DNA of 56,611 nt from Gammaproteobacteria bacterium (GTDB lineage Bacteria; Pseudomonadota; Gammaproteobacteria; Pseudomonadales; Pseudomonadaceae), in NCBI GenBank assembly GCA_018827205.1, contig JAHJXZ010000267.1, positions 1 through 56,611 on the forward strand. The letters run 5' to 3'. How positions within the stretch are numbered: the stretch's first letter is position 1; the number at the start of each line of letters is the position of its first letter. The notes under the pieces were generated by a model that had not been told where the DNA came from, did not search any database, and saw nothing but the letters and a program-made list of their open reading frames with translations. A program made the translations under genes and the position numbers. This document shows positions 17,268 through 26,538 of the stretch, in pieces.

Positions 17268-17419
17268 TCCTGCCTGCTCGCTGGGCCGCCCAGGCCCGGC
17301 GAACGCCTTCGTTGCGCACTGCTCCGCCAGGTACAGCGCCTCTGACCAACAACCGCAAACCTCGGGCAATAGCCAGGTATACTCGCCGGCCTTTTCCTCT
17401 CGCACCCGCGGACCTTGCC

Positions 17420-17671
17420 ATGACCCAGACTCCAGCAGCTGAACCCACCCTCGCCGTTCAACCTGCCGACAGCGCCGCGCCTTCCGCTAGCGAAAACACC
17501 ACAACTAGCTCACCTAAAACCGCCGGCTTTGCCTCACTGTTCGGTGCAGCCAAGGCTGCTTCAGGCAAGCAGAACGACCAGCCCTGGCACCAGAAGGGCA
17601 ATAAGTCGACCCACGAAAAGAAGATTGGTCCAGCGCCAAGTGGTACTCGCCGCGCCATGGGTAAACGTTAA
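17420..17671 (+). CDS. Small basic conserved hypothetical protein
   Basis: The start at ATG 17420 gives an 83-residue protein with an alanine/threonine/proline-rich first half. The second half is basic (DQPWHQKGNKSTHEKKIGPA, then GTRRAMGKR) and resembles small Pseudomonas hypotheticals I recognise only by pattern. No signal peptide or membrane segment. The basic tail could bind nucleic acid, which is speculation. An inverted-repeat element begins directly at its TAA stop codon. Confidence 0.65.
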   Translation: MTQTPAAEPTLAVQPADSAAPSASENTTTSSPKTAGFASLFGAAKAASGKQNDQPWHQKGNKSTHEKKIGPAPSGTRRAMGKR

Positions 17672-17810
17672 AAACCTCCTCACGATCTGCTGCGCGTCGG
17701 CCCTGCTGCGTTAAAAACAGACTCAGAATGCTCATGTACAACAGTACACTCCGCCTCCTCGCCTGTTTTTGCCTTGCAGGACTCTAGCTCGCAAGCTCGT
17801 AAACAGGTTT
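17672..17810 (+). repeat. Stop-codon-adjacent inverted-repeat element, full copy 1
   Basis: The 139-base element has terminal inverted repeats (AAACCTCCTCACGATCT at the left; AGCTCGTAAACAGGTTT at the right) and an inner palindrome with AAAAACAG and CCTGTTTTT arms. It is about 90% identical by eye to the copy at 52116-52255. The left end abuts the TAA stop of the preceding gene. It fills nearly all the space between two convergent genes. No coding potential. Confidence 0.88.
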
Positions 17811-17818
17811 TATAAGGT

Positions 17819-18703
17819 CTAGGCCAAACGCGCGCGCAAACGCTCCTGCAACCAGCCGCCGCAAAAATTCAGCAGCAAGCCGAGCATTACCAGCAGCGCA
17901 CCGACTAACTGCAGGCTGCTCAGGTGCTCATCAAGCAGCAATGCCGAAGAAGTCAGCCCAACGACGGGCACCAGCAACGAGAACGGTGCTACCTGGCTGG
18001 CCGGATAGCGCGACAGCAAGCGACTCCACAGACCATAACCGAGGATGGTCGCGCCAAACGCCAGGTAGACCAGCACCAGCAGCGTATCCAGAGTGAAGCC
18101 GCGCAGCGCTGACTCGATCACCTCGGGACCTTCCAGCAGCCAGGACAGCGCAAAGAACGGCAACGGCGGCACCAGACTGCCCCACACCACCAAGCCCACC
18201 AGATTCACCTTACCCAGCTTGCGCGTGACGATATTGCCCAGCGCCCACATGGCGGCGGCGCACAGCGTCAGAAGAAAGCCAGCCAGCGTCATCAAGCCAT
18301 TGCCCTGCGAGCCGATCAGCAGCAAACCGCCGGCCGCCACCAGTAACCCGAACAGGTTGGCCAGGCGAAAGCGCTCCCCCAGCAACAGCACAGCAAATAG
18401 CAGGGTAAACATCGCCTGTGACTGCAGCACCAGCGACGCTAGGCCGGCCGGCATACCTACGGACATGGCAGAAAACAGAAAGGCAAACTGCCCCAGCGAG
18501 ATGGTCAGGCCATAGGCCAGAAGCCAACGCAGGGGAATCTGTGGGCGCTTGATAAACAGCACGGCAGGAAAGGCCGCCAGAAGAAAACGCAACGCACCCA
18601 GGAGCATCGGCGGCATTTCGTGCAGGCCGACCTTGATCACCACAAAATTCATGCCCCAGACGATGATCACCACCAGGGCCAGTAGTAAATCCTTGAGTTG
18701 CAT
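17819..18703 (-). CDS. EamA/DMT family transporter
   Basis: The 294-residue protein has ten hydrophobic helices in two EamA repeats. The first starts VIIVWGMNFVVIKVGLHEMPP, with the WG-N typical of the family. The second covers AMWALGNIVTRKLGKVN to LLLDEHLSSLQLVGALLVMLGL. It is probably an exporter of amino acids or metabolites; the substrate cannot be read. GGAG lies seven bases before the ATG. Convergent with the small hypothetical gene across the repeat element. Confidence 0.88.
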   Translation of the reverse strand: MQLKDLLLALVVIIVWGMNFVVIKVGLHEMPPMLLGALRFLLAAFPAVLFIKRPQIPLRWLLAYGLTISLGQFAFLFSAMSVGMPAGLASLVLQSQAMFTLLFAVLLLGERFRLANLFGLLVAAGGLLLIGSQGNGLMTLAGFLLTLCAAAMWALGNIVTRKLGKVNLVGLVVWGSLVPPLPFFALSWLLEGPEVIESALRGFTLDTLLVLVYLAFGATILGYGLWSRLLSRYPASQVAPFSLLVPVVGLTSSALLLDEHLSSLQLVGALLVMLGLLLNFCGGWLQERLRARLA

Positions 18704-18975
18704 GGTCGCTCCGGATTAATCAATCAGCGCTTATTAAAGCGGCCAGCAGCGCCGTAGCGCCCATACAGAAACCCGGCAAATAAGCCGTACAGCACGACAC
18801 TGATCGGCAGATTGCAGCGCCACAGGTGCCGCCAGCGCCTCGAAGGGCTAGAATCGCAGCCTTTAGCATTTGTTTCGGATCTTGCGCAGCTCGAGCGAGG
18901 CCATTTTTAACGCCGTATCGCCGACGCGCAGCAGATCCGAGATACACCCATTAACCCGCAACGACGAGAGACCCC

Positions 18976-19677
18976 ATGGGCGCCCAGTGGAAAGCCAAAC
19001 CTAAAGAAGCCGCCGCCAACGCCAGAGGCAAGATCTTCGGCCGCTTGGTCAAGGAAATCATGATCTCCGCCCGTAACGGCGCCGACCCGGACCTGAACCC
19101 CAAACTGCGCTTGGCGATCCATCAGGCGAAAAAAGCCTCGATGCCCAAGGAAACCCTCGACCGAGCGATCAAGAAAGGCGCCGGCCTGCTGGGCGACACC
19201 GTAACCTTCCACTCCGCCACCTACGAGGGTTTCGCCCCGCATCAGGTGCCGGTGATCATCGAGTGCCTGACCGACAACATCAACCGCACCGTGGCGGAAG
19301 TCCGCGTGCTGTTCCGCAAGGGCCAGATGGGCGCCTCCGGCTCGGTAACCTGGGATTTCGACCATGTGGGCATGATCGAAGCCAGCACCGAGAGCGATGC
19401 CGACCCGGAAATGGCCGCCATCGAAGCTGGCGCTCAGGATTTCGAGCCAGCCGAAGACGGCAACACCCTGTTTATCACCGAACCGACTGACCTCGACGCC
19501 GTGTGCCGCGCGCTGCCGGAACAGGGTTTCAGCGTCAACTCGGCGAAGATCGGCTATATCCCGAAAAACCCGGTGAGCAGCCTGACAGCCGAACAACTCG
19601 AAGAAGTCGAAGCTTTCCTCGAGGCGCTCGACGCTCATGATGACGTGCAGAACGTCTATGTCGGGCTTTCCGGCTAA
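18976..19677 (+). CDS. YebC/PmpR family protein (YeeN-like paralogue)
   Basis: The 233-residue protein matches the TACO1/YebC family: [67 protein letters not shown] and [17 protein letters not shown]. Family members are now tied to translation through the ribosome, and some to gene regulation. The N-terminus ([19 protein letters not shown]) is unlike the AGHSKWANIKHRK type, which points to the second YeeN-like paralogue rather than the one next to ruvC. That is supported by the absence of ruv genes here. Confidence 0.9.
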   Translation: MGAQWKAKPKEAAANARGKIFGRLVKEIMISARNGADPDLNPKLRLAIHQAKKASMPKETLDRAIKKGAGLLGDTVTFHSATYEGFAPHQVPVIIECLTDNINRTVAEVRVLFRKGQMGASGSVTWDFDHVGMIEASTESDADPEMAAIEAGAQDFEPAEDGNTLFITEPTDLDAVCRALPEQGFSVNSAKIGYIPKNPVSSLTAEQLEEVEAFLEALDAHDDVQNVYVGLSG

Positions 19678-19866
19678 CTACAGGCTGACCAGGCCCACCG
19701 CGCAGGATGCGCCGTGGGCCCACGAGCGGCACAGATTAATGTGCGCAGTTCGTCGTACTGGCAGATTGACCACTCTGCGCATCACACAAAGCGAGTAGAA
19801 TACGCGCCCGCCGCGCCACCAGCGCCCGGCGTGTACACAAGGACGTTGTCACACAGGAGTTTCACC

Positions 19867-20487
19867 GTGCACAAGTTTCTGATTCTGGCCGCCTGCCTGC
19901 TGCTCGGCGCCTGCGCCAGCAACCCGCAGACGACCTACCAGCAAGAGGTCAAGGCGGGCAACAGCCCGATGGCCAAGAGCGCCCTTGAGGCCATCCACAA
20001 CACCCAGGCCATCCCGCTGCCACTCAACCCTGGTCTGCTGGCCCCACAATGGCCGATCAGTGCAGATGAGCCGCGCCTGGATTTCGGCAGTTCGATTTCC
20101 AACTACCGGATCTTTTCCCTGCAGCTGAAAAAAGGCGAGCGCTACACCCTCAATGTGCATTCGCTGTGCAACGAGCCGTGCATGGGTGTCAGCAAATACG
20201 CGCTGAAGCCGCGCGCCATGCTGCTGGACGCCTACGGTGCAGTGATTGCCGACAAACCCTCGCATGCCGAAGCCGTGATTGGGCAGATCAGCCTGAGCTG
20301 GGATGGTGAAGCCGCCGAAGACGGCACCTACTACCTGCTGGTAGCCGCGGACAATGACGACCTCGGTCAGACCATCGTGATCGACGACGTATGGGTCAAT
20401 AATTCACCGCTGATGGCGGTCAAGGTTGACATGCAGAGCTCACCGTTTGGCAAGATCAGCGCATTTTCCAGCACCAGCAACAACTGA
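19867..20487 (+). CDS. Putative outer-membrane lipoprotein (MalM-like domain possible)
   Basis: From GTG 19867, which has CAGGAG ten bases upstream, the protein is 206 residues. It begins with a lipoprotein signal (FLILAACLLLGAC, lipid on the cysteine). The body is a beta-rich domain (FGSSISNYRIFSLQLKKGER; EDGTYYLLVAADNDD) resembling MalM-type or pre-peptidase-like periplasmic domains. Two further cysteines (LCNEPC) could form a disulfide. No partner gene is evident. Function unknown. Confidence 0.75.
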   Translation: MHKFLILAACLLLGACASNPQTTYQQEVKAGNSPMAKSALEAIHNTQAIPLPLNPGLLAPQWPISADEPRLDFGSSISNYRIFSLQLKKGERYTLNVHSLCNEPCMGVSKYALKPRAMLLDAYGAVIADKPSHAEAVIGQISLSWDGEAAEDGTYYLLVAADNDDLGQTIVIDDVWVNNSPLMAVKVDMQSSPFGKISAFSSTSNN

Positions 20488-20633
20488 ACGCACAACCCTG
20501 GCGAGCTGCAATAGCGCGCCAGGTGCTCCCCCACAGAAACGCCCCCTCACCTCCCCAGCAGATTGCCAAGCGGCCACAACGGCCTATGGTATGAACAACG
20601 CTTCCACTTTGACTCGCTGACGGTGCCCCGCGC

Positions 20634-21797
20634 ATGCCCCTTCGCTGGCTGACCACCCTAGGTTTGATGATTGGCCTGCAGGTCGCACCGGCAAGCGCCC
20701 GCACGCTGCAGGTCGAGCTGGATTTTCAGCATATTGGCGGTCTGCTGCCGGCTGCCGAATTGGACAACATGCTCGCCTCAGCCCAGTTGCGGGTCGACGC
20801 CACCTACGAGCCGCGCTGGCTGATCCCGGGCGTTACCGCCAGACGTGAGCGCACCCTGCCAATCGGCAGCAAGCTGTTGCCGATCCTTCAGCAAATGGAA
20901 TTGACCGAGCAGCAGATTGCCCGCCATGGCCGCACCCTGAGCTTTAGCGTCAACGAAAAGAACCCCGAGCACCGTGGTTACACCCTGGCCACGCTGCAAC
21001 TGTTTCTGCCGATTGTTGCCGGGGTTGGTCGGCCGCAGCCAACGCTGGAGGTGATTCTGCCGGCTGTGCCGGAAACCGGTCTGGCGCAGCAATACGGCCT
21101 GCTGTCGCGCCAGGGCTCGGTAGAACTGGGTATCCGCCTGCGCTACCGCTGGAGCGACGCGCGCGGAGCCATGCAGCAGCAAACTGCCGACTGCGACGAA
21201 CAGGTGCAGATCATCGATGCCGATCACTACCGTTTCCGCCCCAGTCACAGCCATGCGGGCTTGTATCGCGAGCTGGCATCGGCCGTACAAAGCGACCCGC
21301 CAAGCAAAGCCGTCGCCGGCCAACGCAGCTTGCAACTGATCCCGCCCTTACCCGCCGAACTGCAAGGCTGGCAGCTGTCGCGCCATCACCTGCTGCAACT
21401 GCAGGCCGGCGACACACAGGTTGAACGCCTGTCGCTTTACGCAACCCGCGAGGTTTCCGCCGAGTGCCAACGTGGCCTAAGTTATGAAGCGCTGTTCGCT
21501 GATGGGCAACTGGTGGAAATGGAGCACAACCACTCGGCCAGCGGTTGTACGGACGAGACAGCAGACAATCTGTGGCTGACTGCCAGCTGGCTGAATGACG
21601 GCAGCCTGGCGCGGCTGCTCAGCACCCAGGGCCAAGCGGGGACTCGCAGCTGGGAGGCCTTTACGGCCGCCCAGCCCGCCGCATGCCTTAACCCGGACAA
21701 CCCGCAGAGCCACCAACCGGAAGCCGCCCAGCTGGCAATGCTTGAGCAGCAGGTCGCGTCTCTCCAGCGCCTGCGCCGCGCTTTTCTTGAGCAATAA
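20634..21797 (+). CDS. Putative exported protein of unknown function
   Basis: The 387-residue protein has a signal peptide (LRWLTTLGLMIGLQVAPASA) and no other membrane segment. The mature part is beta-rich, with four cysteines in the second half (TADCDEQ, SAECQRG, SGCTDE, PAACLN), and ends in a coiled coil (AMLEQQVASLQRLRRAFLEQ). I do not recognise a domain. It follows the lipoprotein gene by 146 bases on the same strand and may be transcribed with it. Confidence 0.7.
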   Translation: MPLRWLTTLGLMIGLQVAPASARTLQVELDFQHIGGLLPAAELDNMLASAQLRVDATYEPRWLIPGVTARRERTLPIGSKLLPILQQMELTEQQIARHGRTLSFSVNEKNPEHRGYTLATLQLFLPIVAGVGRPQPTLEVILPAVPETGLAQQYGLLSRQGSVELGIRLRYRWSDARGAMQQQTADCDEQVQIIDADHYRFRPSHSHAGLYRELASAVQSDPPSKAVAGQRSLQLIPPLPAELQGWQLSRHHLLQLQAGDTQVERLSLYATREVSAECQRGLSYEALFADGQLVEMEHNHSASGCTDETADNLWLTASWLNDGSLARLLSTQGQAGTRSWEAFTAAQPAACLNPDNPQSHQPEAAQLAMLEQQVASLQRLRRAFLEQ

Positions 21798-21915
21798 ATA
21801 GCCAAACAACAGTTCCGTAGAGCCCGCACATCCACTTATTGATCCATCGCAAGATGCTCTACGCCCAGCGCCTTAGCCTATGCCGATGTCTTTCACTGCC
21901 ATCGACGAGGTTTCC

Positions 21916-22242
21916 ATGAGCATCACCTCCGCCAGCATCTGCGCTGCGGCCGACCAATTACAGGGCTTTGTCGGCTTCAATGCCAAGACCGGGCGCTATA
22001 TCGTGCGCTTCTCCGAAGACTCCTTTGGCCTCGACGTGCTGGAAAAAAGCATCACGCCCACCTGCGAATTCGTCTGGTGCGCCTTTGACGGCGAGCTGAT
22101 GAACCTCGACCGCGCGCGCCTGCAATTGCTGCTGGAACAGAACATCGATGACCGCCTGAACATCAGCGAACCGCTGCGGGTTTACGTGCGCCGCACCGAT
22201 ATGCCGGAGATCAGCGCCGAGCGCCGTCGCCTTAACGCCTGA
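21916..22242 (+). CDS. Conserved hypothetical protein, small
   Basis: The start at ATG 21916, with GACGAGG upstream, gives a 108-residue soluble protein: SITSASICAAADQLQGFVGF, GRYIVRFSEDSFGLDV and LRVYVRRTDMPEI. It looks like a compact single domain of a Pseudomonas-restricted family with no signal peptide. Function unknown. It precedes the deacylase gene on the same strand. Confidence 0.7.
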   Translation: MSITSASICAAADQLQGFVGFNAKTGRYIVRFSEDSFGLDVLEKSITPTCEFVWCAFDGELMNLDRARLQLLLEQNIDDRLNISEPLRVYVRRTDMPEISAERRRLNA

Positions 22243-22366
22243 GCGGCTGGCGGGTTTACGCGTCCATGGCCGAATAGGCCCCAGCTTGTTCACTTACGCC
22301 CTCACAGCCGCCGCGCGCAGCAGACTAAGCTCGATTGGCCGAATTCATTCGCCCAGGAGCCTGCCG

Positions 22367-24109
22367 ATGTTCGATGTGCTGATCAAGAATGCGCTGTTTT
22401 TCGATGGCAGCGGCGCACCCGGCGTGGTGCGTCACCTGGGCATCGCCAACGGCAAGCTGGCCTGCATCAGCGCCAGCGCCCTGGATGAAAGCGGCTGTGG
22501 TCAGGTGATCGATGCGCAAAACCGCTGGGTGACGCCCGGCTTTATCGATATGCACACCCATTACGACGCCGAACTGGTGGCCGCCCCTGCGCTCAAGGAG
22601 TCGGTGCGCCATGGCGTGACCACGGTGATGATCGGCAGCTGCTCGATCAGCATGGTGCTGTCCAGCCCCGAGGATTGCTCGGACCTGTTCACCCGCGTCG
22701 AATCGGTGCCGCGTGAACATGTGCTGCCGCTACTGCAGGCGCGCAAGACCTGGAACAGCGCCGGCGAATTCGCCGCCTTTCTCGATCAGCATGCGCTGGG
22801 GCCGAATATCTGCTCCTTCCTCGGCCACTCCGACTTGCGCGTCGCCGTGCTCGGCCTGGAGCGCGCCGTAGACGCCAAGGTACGCCCCAGCGAAAGCGAG
22901 CTGCAGCAGATGGAACGCCTGCTCGAAGACGCACTGGATGCCGGCCTGCTCGGCCTGTCGAGCATGACCAACCCCTGGGACAAACTCGATGGCGACCGCC
23001 AGCGCTCGAAATCTCTGCCCTCGGTGTATGCGCCCTGGGCCGAGTACGCGCGGCTGAACAAGATCCTGCGTCGGCGCGGGCGCATTCATCAGGGCGCGCC
23101 GAATCTGGTAACCAAACTGAATGTGCTGGCCTTTCTCTGGGACAGCATCGGCGGCTGGTGGCGCAAACCGCTGAAGACCACCCTGATCACCCTGATGGAC
23201 GTCAAAGCCGACCCTTGGCTGGCGCCTATCCTCGGCCCGCTAACCCGCTGGATCAACCGCCTGACCCACGCCGACTTCCGCTGGCAAACCCTGCCCGTGC
23301 CATTCGAAACCTATGCCGATGGCATGGAGTTCGTGGTCTTCGAGGAATTTCCCGCCGGTCAGGCTGCGCTGCACCTGGCCAACCACGACATGCGCAGCCA
23401 GCTGTTCCAGGACCCGGCCTACCGCCTGTGCTTTCGCCAGGACGTAGAGAAGAAATTCGGTCCACGAGTCTGGCATCGCGATTTTGACGACGCCTGGATT
23501 GTTGATTGCCCGGACGCCAGCGTGGTCGGCAAAAGTGTCGGCGAACTGGCCAAAGCGCGCGACGAACACCCCGCCGATCTGTTTCTCGACCTGCTGGTGG
23601 CCCACGGCCCGCGCCTGCGCTGGCGCACCCTGATCGCCAACCATCGCCCTGAGGTGGTGGAGAAACTGGTGTGCGAGCCCAGCACCCTGATCGGCTTTGC
23701 CGATTCCGGCGCACATATCCGCAATATGGCCTTCTACAACTTCGGTGTGCGCCTGCTCAAACTGGTGCGTGACGCCGAGTTACGCGGCCAACCGGTAATG
23801 CCGATTGAAACCGCGATCTGGCGCCTGACCGGCGAGCTGGGTGAATGGTTCGATATCGATGCCGGCAGGCTTTACGAAGGCGCTCGGGCCGATCTGGTGA
23901 TCATCAACCCAAGCGCACTGGATGAATCCCTGGCCAGTTATCAAGAGGCGCCCATGGAGGCCTTTGGCGGCCTGCAGCGCATGGTCAACCGCGGCGCAGC
24001 GGTAGATGCTGTGTTGATCAACGGACGCATCGCCTTTCAGCAGGGCGAGTTCGCCAGCGACCTGGGGCATGCACGCGGCTACGGACAGTTTTTACGCAGC
24101 AGCACGTAA
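22367..24109 (+). CDS. N-acyl-D-amino-acid deacylase / D-aminoacylase family amidohydrolase
   Basis: The protein of about 580 residues is a metal-dependent amidohydrolase. It has the N-terminal beta strand MFDVLIKNALFFDGSG, the metal-binding HTHYDAELVAAP, GVTTVMIGSCSIS, and near the C-terminus the catalytic SDSGAHIRN-like segment (FADSGAHIRNMAFY) followed by the composite-domain end GARADLVIINP. Family enzymes cleave N-acyl-D-amino acids or related amides in the cytoplasm. CAGGAG before ATG 22367 fixes the start. No permease or racemase neighbour is present to refine the substrate. Confidence 0.87.
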   Translation: MFDVLIKNALFFDGSGAPGVVRHLGIANGKLACISASALDESGCGQVIDAQNRWVTPGFIDMHTHYDAELVAAPALKESVRHGVTTVMIGSCSISMVLSSPEDCSDLFTRVESVPREHVLPLLQARKTWNSAGEFAAFLDQHALGPNICSFLGHSDLRVAVLGLERAVDAKVRPSESELQQMERLLEDALDAGLLGLSSMTNPWDKLDGDRQRSKSLPSVYAPWAEYARLNKILRRRGRIHQGAPNLVTKLNVLAFLWDSIGGWWRKPLKTTLITLMDVKADPWLAPILGPLTRWINRLTHADFRWQTLPVPFETYADGMEFVVFEEFPAGQAALHLANHDMRSQLFQDPAYRLCFRQDVEKKFGPRVWHRDFDDAWIVDCPDASVVGKSVGELAKARDEHPADLFLDLLVAHGPRLRWRTLIANHRPEVVEKLVCEPSTLIGFADSGAHIRNMAFYNFGVRLLKLVRDAELRGQPVMPIETAIWRLTGELGEWFDIDAGRLYEGARADLVIINPSALDESLASYQEAPMEAFGGLQRMVNRGAAVDAVLINGRIAFQQGEFASDLGHARGYGQFLRSST

Positions 24110-24225
24110 CCTGACTTCAGGGCATGCGACCTACGGCATAACCGCGGCGCTCCAGGCTGGCATAATGCGCGTCGCACAGCCCGGCAACCTAACGTCGGGC
24201 CGCGATTGAAAGGACTCTAACCGAA

Positions 24226-25110
24226 ATGCCCCGCACGCTTTCGCAGGTGGCCTGGCGCTGGCTTTGCGGCCTGCTGCTGGTCAGCCTGCTACCCCATCTG
24301 CAAGCTGATGACAGCGGCACCCTGCGCTACCCGCGCAGGGCCGATGGCGATGAATTTCGCTCCATCTATGCCCTGGCGCAGCTGCAACTGGCACTGGATA
24401 AAGCCGGCAGCCCGCTGCGCCTTGAGCCTTCGTACTACAGCATGGAGCAGGAACGCGCGCTGGTTAATCTGGAGCACAACGACCGCCTCGACGTGGCCTG
24501 GAGCATGACCAGTATCGAGCGCGAACAGCGCCTGCTGCCGGTGCGTATTCCACTGGACAAGGGCCTGTTCGGCTGGCGCATTGCTCTGCTGCCCAAAAGC
24601 CGCGCACAGCTGCTCAAGGATGTCCGCAACCTTGATGACCTGCGCCAGTTCTCCGTAGGTCAAGGCCATGACTGGCCTGACAGCGCAATCCTTCGCAGCC
24701 ATGGCTTGCCGGTCAAGGTTTCATCCAATTACGGCAGTCTGTTTCGCATGCTGCAGGCGCAGCGCTTCGACTATTTCCCGCGTTCGGTGATCGAAATCTG
24801 GGACGAACTGGAACACCCGCGCGCAAGACAACTGATCGTTGATCCGCATGTACTGCTGCACTACCCCACGGCGATGTATTTCTTCTTCTCGCGCAAACGC
24901 CCGGAACTAGCAGAAACCGTGCGCATAGGCATGGAGAAGGCGATTGCCGATGGTTCATTCGAGCGGCTGTTCCAGCAGCACTTCGCCGCCAGCCTGCAGC
25001 GTGCGCAACTCGATCAGCGCCAGCTGATCGAGTTGCATAACCCGCTTCTGCCCAGCGCCACGCCCTTGCAGCGGCGCGAGCTGTGGTTCACTGCGCCATC
25101 GGTACGCTAG
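24226..25110 (+). CDS. Periplasmic solute-binding protein, family 3-like
   Basis: The 294-residue protein has a signal peptide (WRWLCGLLLVSLLPHLQA) and a fold resembling amino-acid-type binding proteins: NDRLDVAWSMTSIEREQRLLPVRIPLDKGL, RQFSVGQGHDWPDSAILRSHG and YPTAMYFFFSRKRPELAE. No ABC permease or sensor gene is next to it, so it is an orphan binding protein, perhaps feeding a sensor. Its last 23 bases overlap the 3' end of the convergent phospholipase/nuclease-like gene. Confidence 0.78.
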   Translation: MPRTLSQVAWRWLCGLLLVSLLPHLQADDSGTLRYPRRADGDEFRSIYALAQLQLALDKAGSPLRLEPSYYSMEQERALVNLEHNDRLDVAWSMTSIEREQRLLPVRIPLDKGLFGWRIALLPKSRAQLLKDVRNLDDLRQFSVGQGHDWPDSAILRSHGLPVKVSSNYGSLFRMLQAQRFDYFPRSVIEIWDELEHPRARQLIVDPHVLLHYPTAMYFFFSRKRPELAETVRIGMEKAIADGSFERLFQQHFAASLQRAQLDQRQLIELHNPLLPSATPLQRRELWFTAPSVR

Positions 25111-26410
25111 GCGCAGGCGGCGCCAGAGTAGTCTGCACAAGGTTACGGCTGTGTGCGCCGAAGCGCTTGAACAACTCCACCAGCAACGGCTCCAGCAGTG
25201 GATCAGCTTCAGCCTGAGCCAGCTGATTACCACCGCTAAACCCTAGAGCTGCGGAAGGCTTGCGCGCCAGCCACTGGCCGATCAACTCATCCAAAGCATC
25301 GGCACTGGCATAGGATTCGGCCGCCACCACCTGCTGCGCGTAGTCCACCGAATAAGCCGGATAGCTGCCTTGCGGGTTCTGCGTATAGGCCTGTAGCAGG
25401 GGTGACGGCGTCTGCTCGTCCATCAGTTGCTGCATGCGCTCCAACTGATACTCCTCGATGGCTGTGTGCCGATCCGCAACACGGGCAATCGCCGCCAGGC
25501 GGTCTTCGGGATAACCAGCGGCGCCTTTGAGCGCGATCAGCATCAGCTCAGCCGTGGCAAAGCCCGGCACGGTCTTGGCGTGGTAAGGCTGGGTCAGGTC
25601 CTGCATGTAGTGCAGTGCCCAGCCAAGAAAACGGTAGCCCCAGTAATCATGCCCACTTTCCAGAGCCAACCGAGCCAAGCCGGTGTACTGGTAGATACGC
25701 CAATGCGGCAGGGTACGGCGCAGATAGGGCGCGGCCTGCAACACCAGTTCTGGCTCGTGGTAATAGCCGATATGAAATGGCGCTTGAGAGGAATACTCGA
25801 AGCGCGCATCACCAAAGGGTTGCACACCAAAGTTGTACTGCCCGCCGACGTCGCCTGGGTTATCGCTGAACAGGTTGATGTCGTGACCATAGTCCGGCTC
25901 ATCGGCCGCACTGCTGAGTACCTGCACAGCACTCACCGCCTCACCTGGCTGCAAGGCCAGATAACGCCAGTGACTCCAGGGACCAATCTTGCGAAACACC
26001 AGCACCTGCTCGGCAGCCAGACGCGGCCGACCGTCATCGGCCTGCCCCAGCAGTTGCTGCACGAAACCGGCCAGGCGAATCTGCGGATTGACCCGTAGCG
26101 CCTGCAGAAACGCGCGGCGTCTGTTATCCGCAGTTACTGTCGCAGCGCTAAAGCGCAAGGCATCCGGACGCGCCGGGTAATCCGCAAAATGTGCGCGGGC
26201 AAAGGCTTCCTGCTGATCCAGCAACTGCTCAACCGCCGGGGCCTGAGCCTCGAGAAAAGCCTCCAGCGGCTCGTAACTCAACGTACGCTGCAGCTCGGGC
26301 AGCGCCTGCAGCGCCAACTGACTACCCAGCGAGTGATTGGACCAGGCCAACGCGCTTAACGGTTGGCACGCCAGGCAACAGGCAGATAGCAATAGAAACA
26401 ATGGCTTCAC
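25088..26410 (-). CDS. Exported P1-nuclease / zinc phospholipase C-like protein
   Basis: From GTG 26410, preceded by CGGAG, the 440-residue protein has a signal peptide and a likely mature N-terminus WSNHSLGS, as in zinc phospholipases C and P1 nucleases, where the N-terminal Trp binds metal. Further metal ligands appear in HDINLFSDNPGD and the diagnostic GWALHYMQDLTQPYHAKT. The protein should be a periplasmic or secreted phosphodiesterase, but activity and substrate are inferred from the fold only. It is longer than classical members because of an N-terminal helical region. Confidence 0.78.
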   Translation of the reverse strand: MKPLFLLLSACCLACQPLSALAWSNHSLGSQLALQALPELQRTLSYEPLEAFLEAQAPAVEQLLDQQEAFARAHFADYPARPDALRFSAATVTADNRRRAFLQALRVNPQIRLAGFVQQLLGQADDGRPRLAAEQVLVFRKIGPWSHWRYLALQPGEAVSAVQVLSSAADEPDYGHDINLFSDNPGDVGGQYNFGVQPFGDARFEYSSQAPFHIGYYHEPELVLQAAPYLRRTLPHWRIYQYTGLARLALESGHDYWGYRFLGWALHYMQDLTQPYHAKTVPGFATAELMLIALKGAAGYPEDRLAAIARVADRHTAIEEYQLERMQQLMDEQTPSPLLQAYTQNPQGSYPAYSVDYAQQVVAAESYASADALDELIGQWLARKPSAALGFSGGNQLAQAEADPLLEPLLVELFKRFGAHSRNLVQTTLAPPAPSVPMAQ

Positions 26411-26538
26411 GGCAACTCCGGCAACAGATGGCAATGCAAAGACGCGTAGCCTAACGCCAAAGCAGTCACCTGGCACTGTCGTATCAAGTCAGCCCATTCA
26501 CTAATCGAGCAGCACGCTGCCTGCCCAACCAGTGCGGG

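Noticed and set aside
18704..18975. Small membrane-protein-like frame on the minus strand between the EamA gene and the YebC-like gene
   Set aside because: One frame reads as a hydrophobic peptide (LPISVVLYGLFAGFLYGRYG) but has no start codon, and the frame with a start has no recognisable sequence. I see no other feature in this gap.
19692..19720. GGCCCAC/GTGGGCC hairpin after the YebC-like gene as terminator
   Set aside because: It has an internal mismatch and no T-tract; support is too weak to list.
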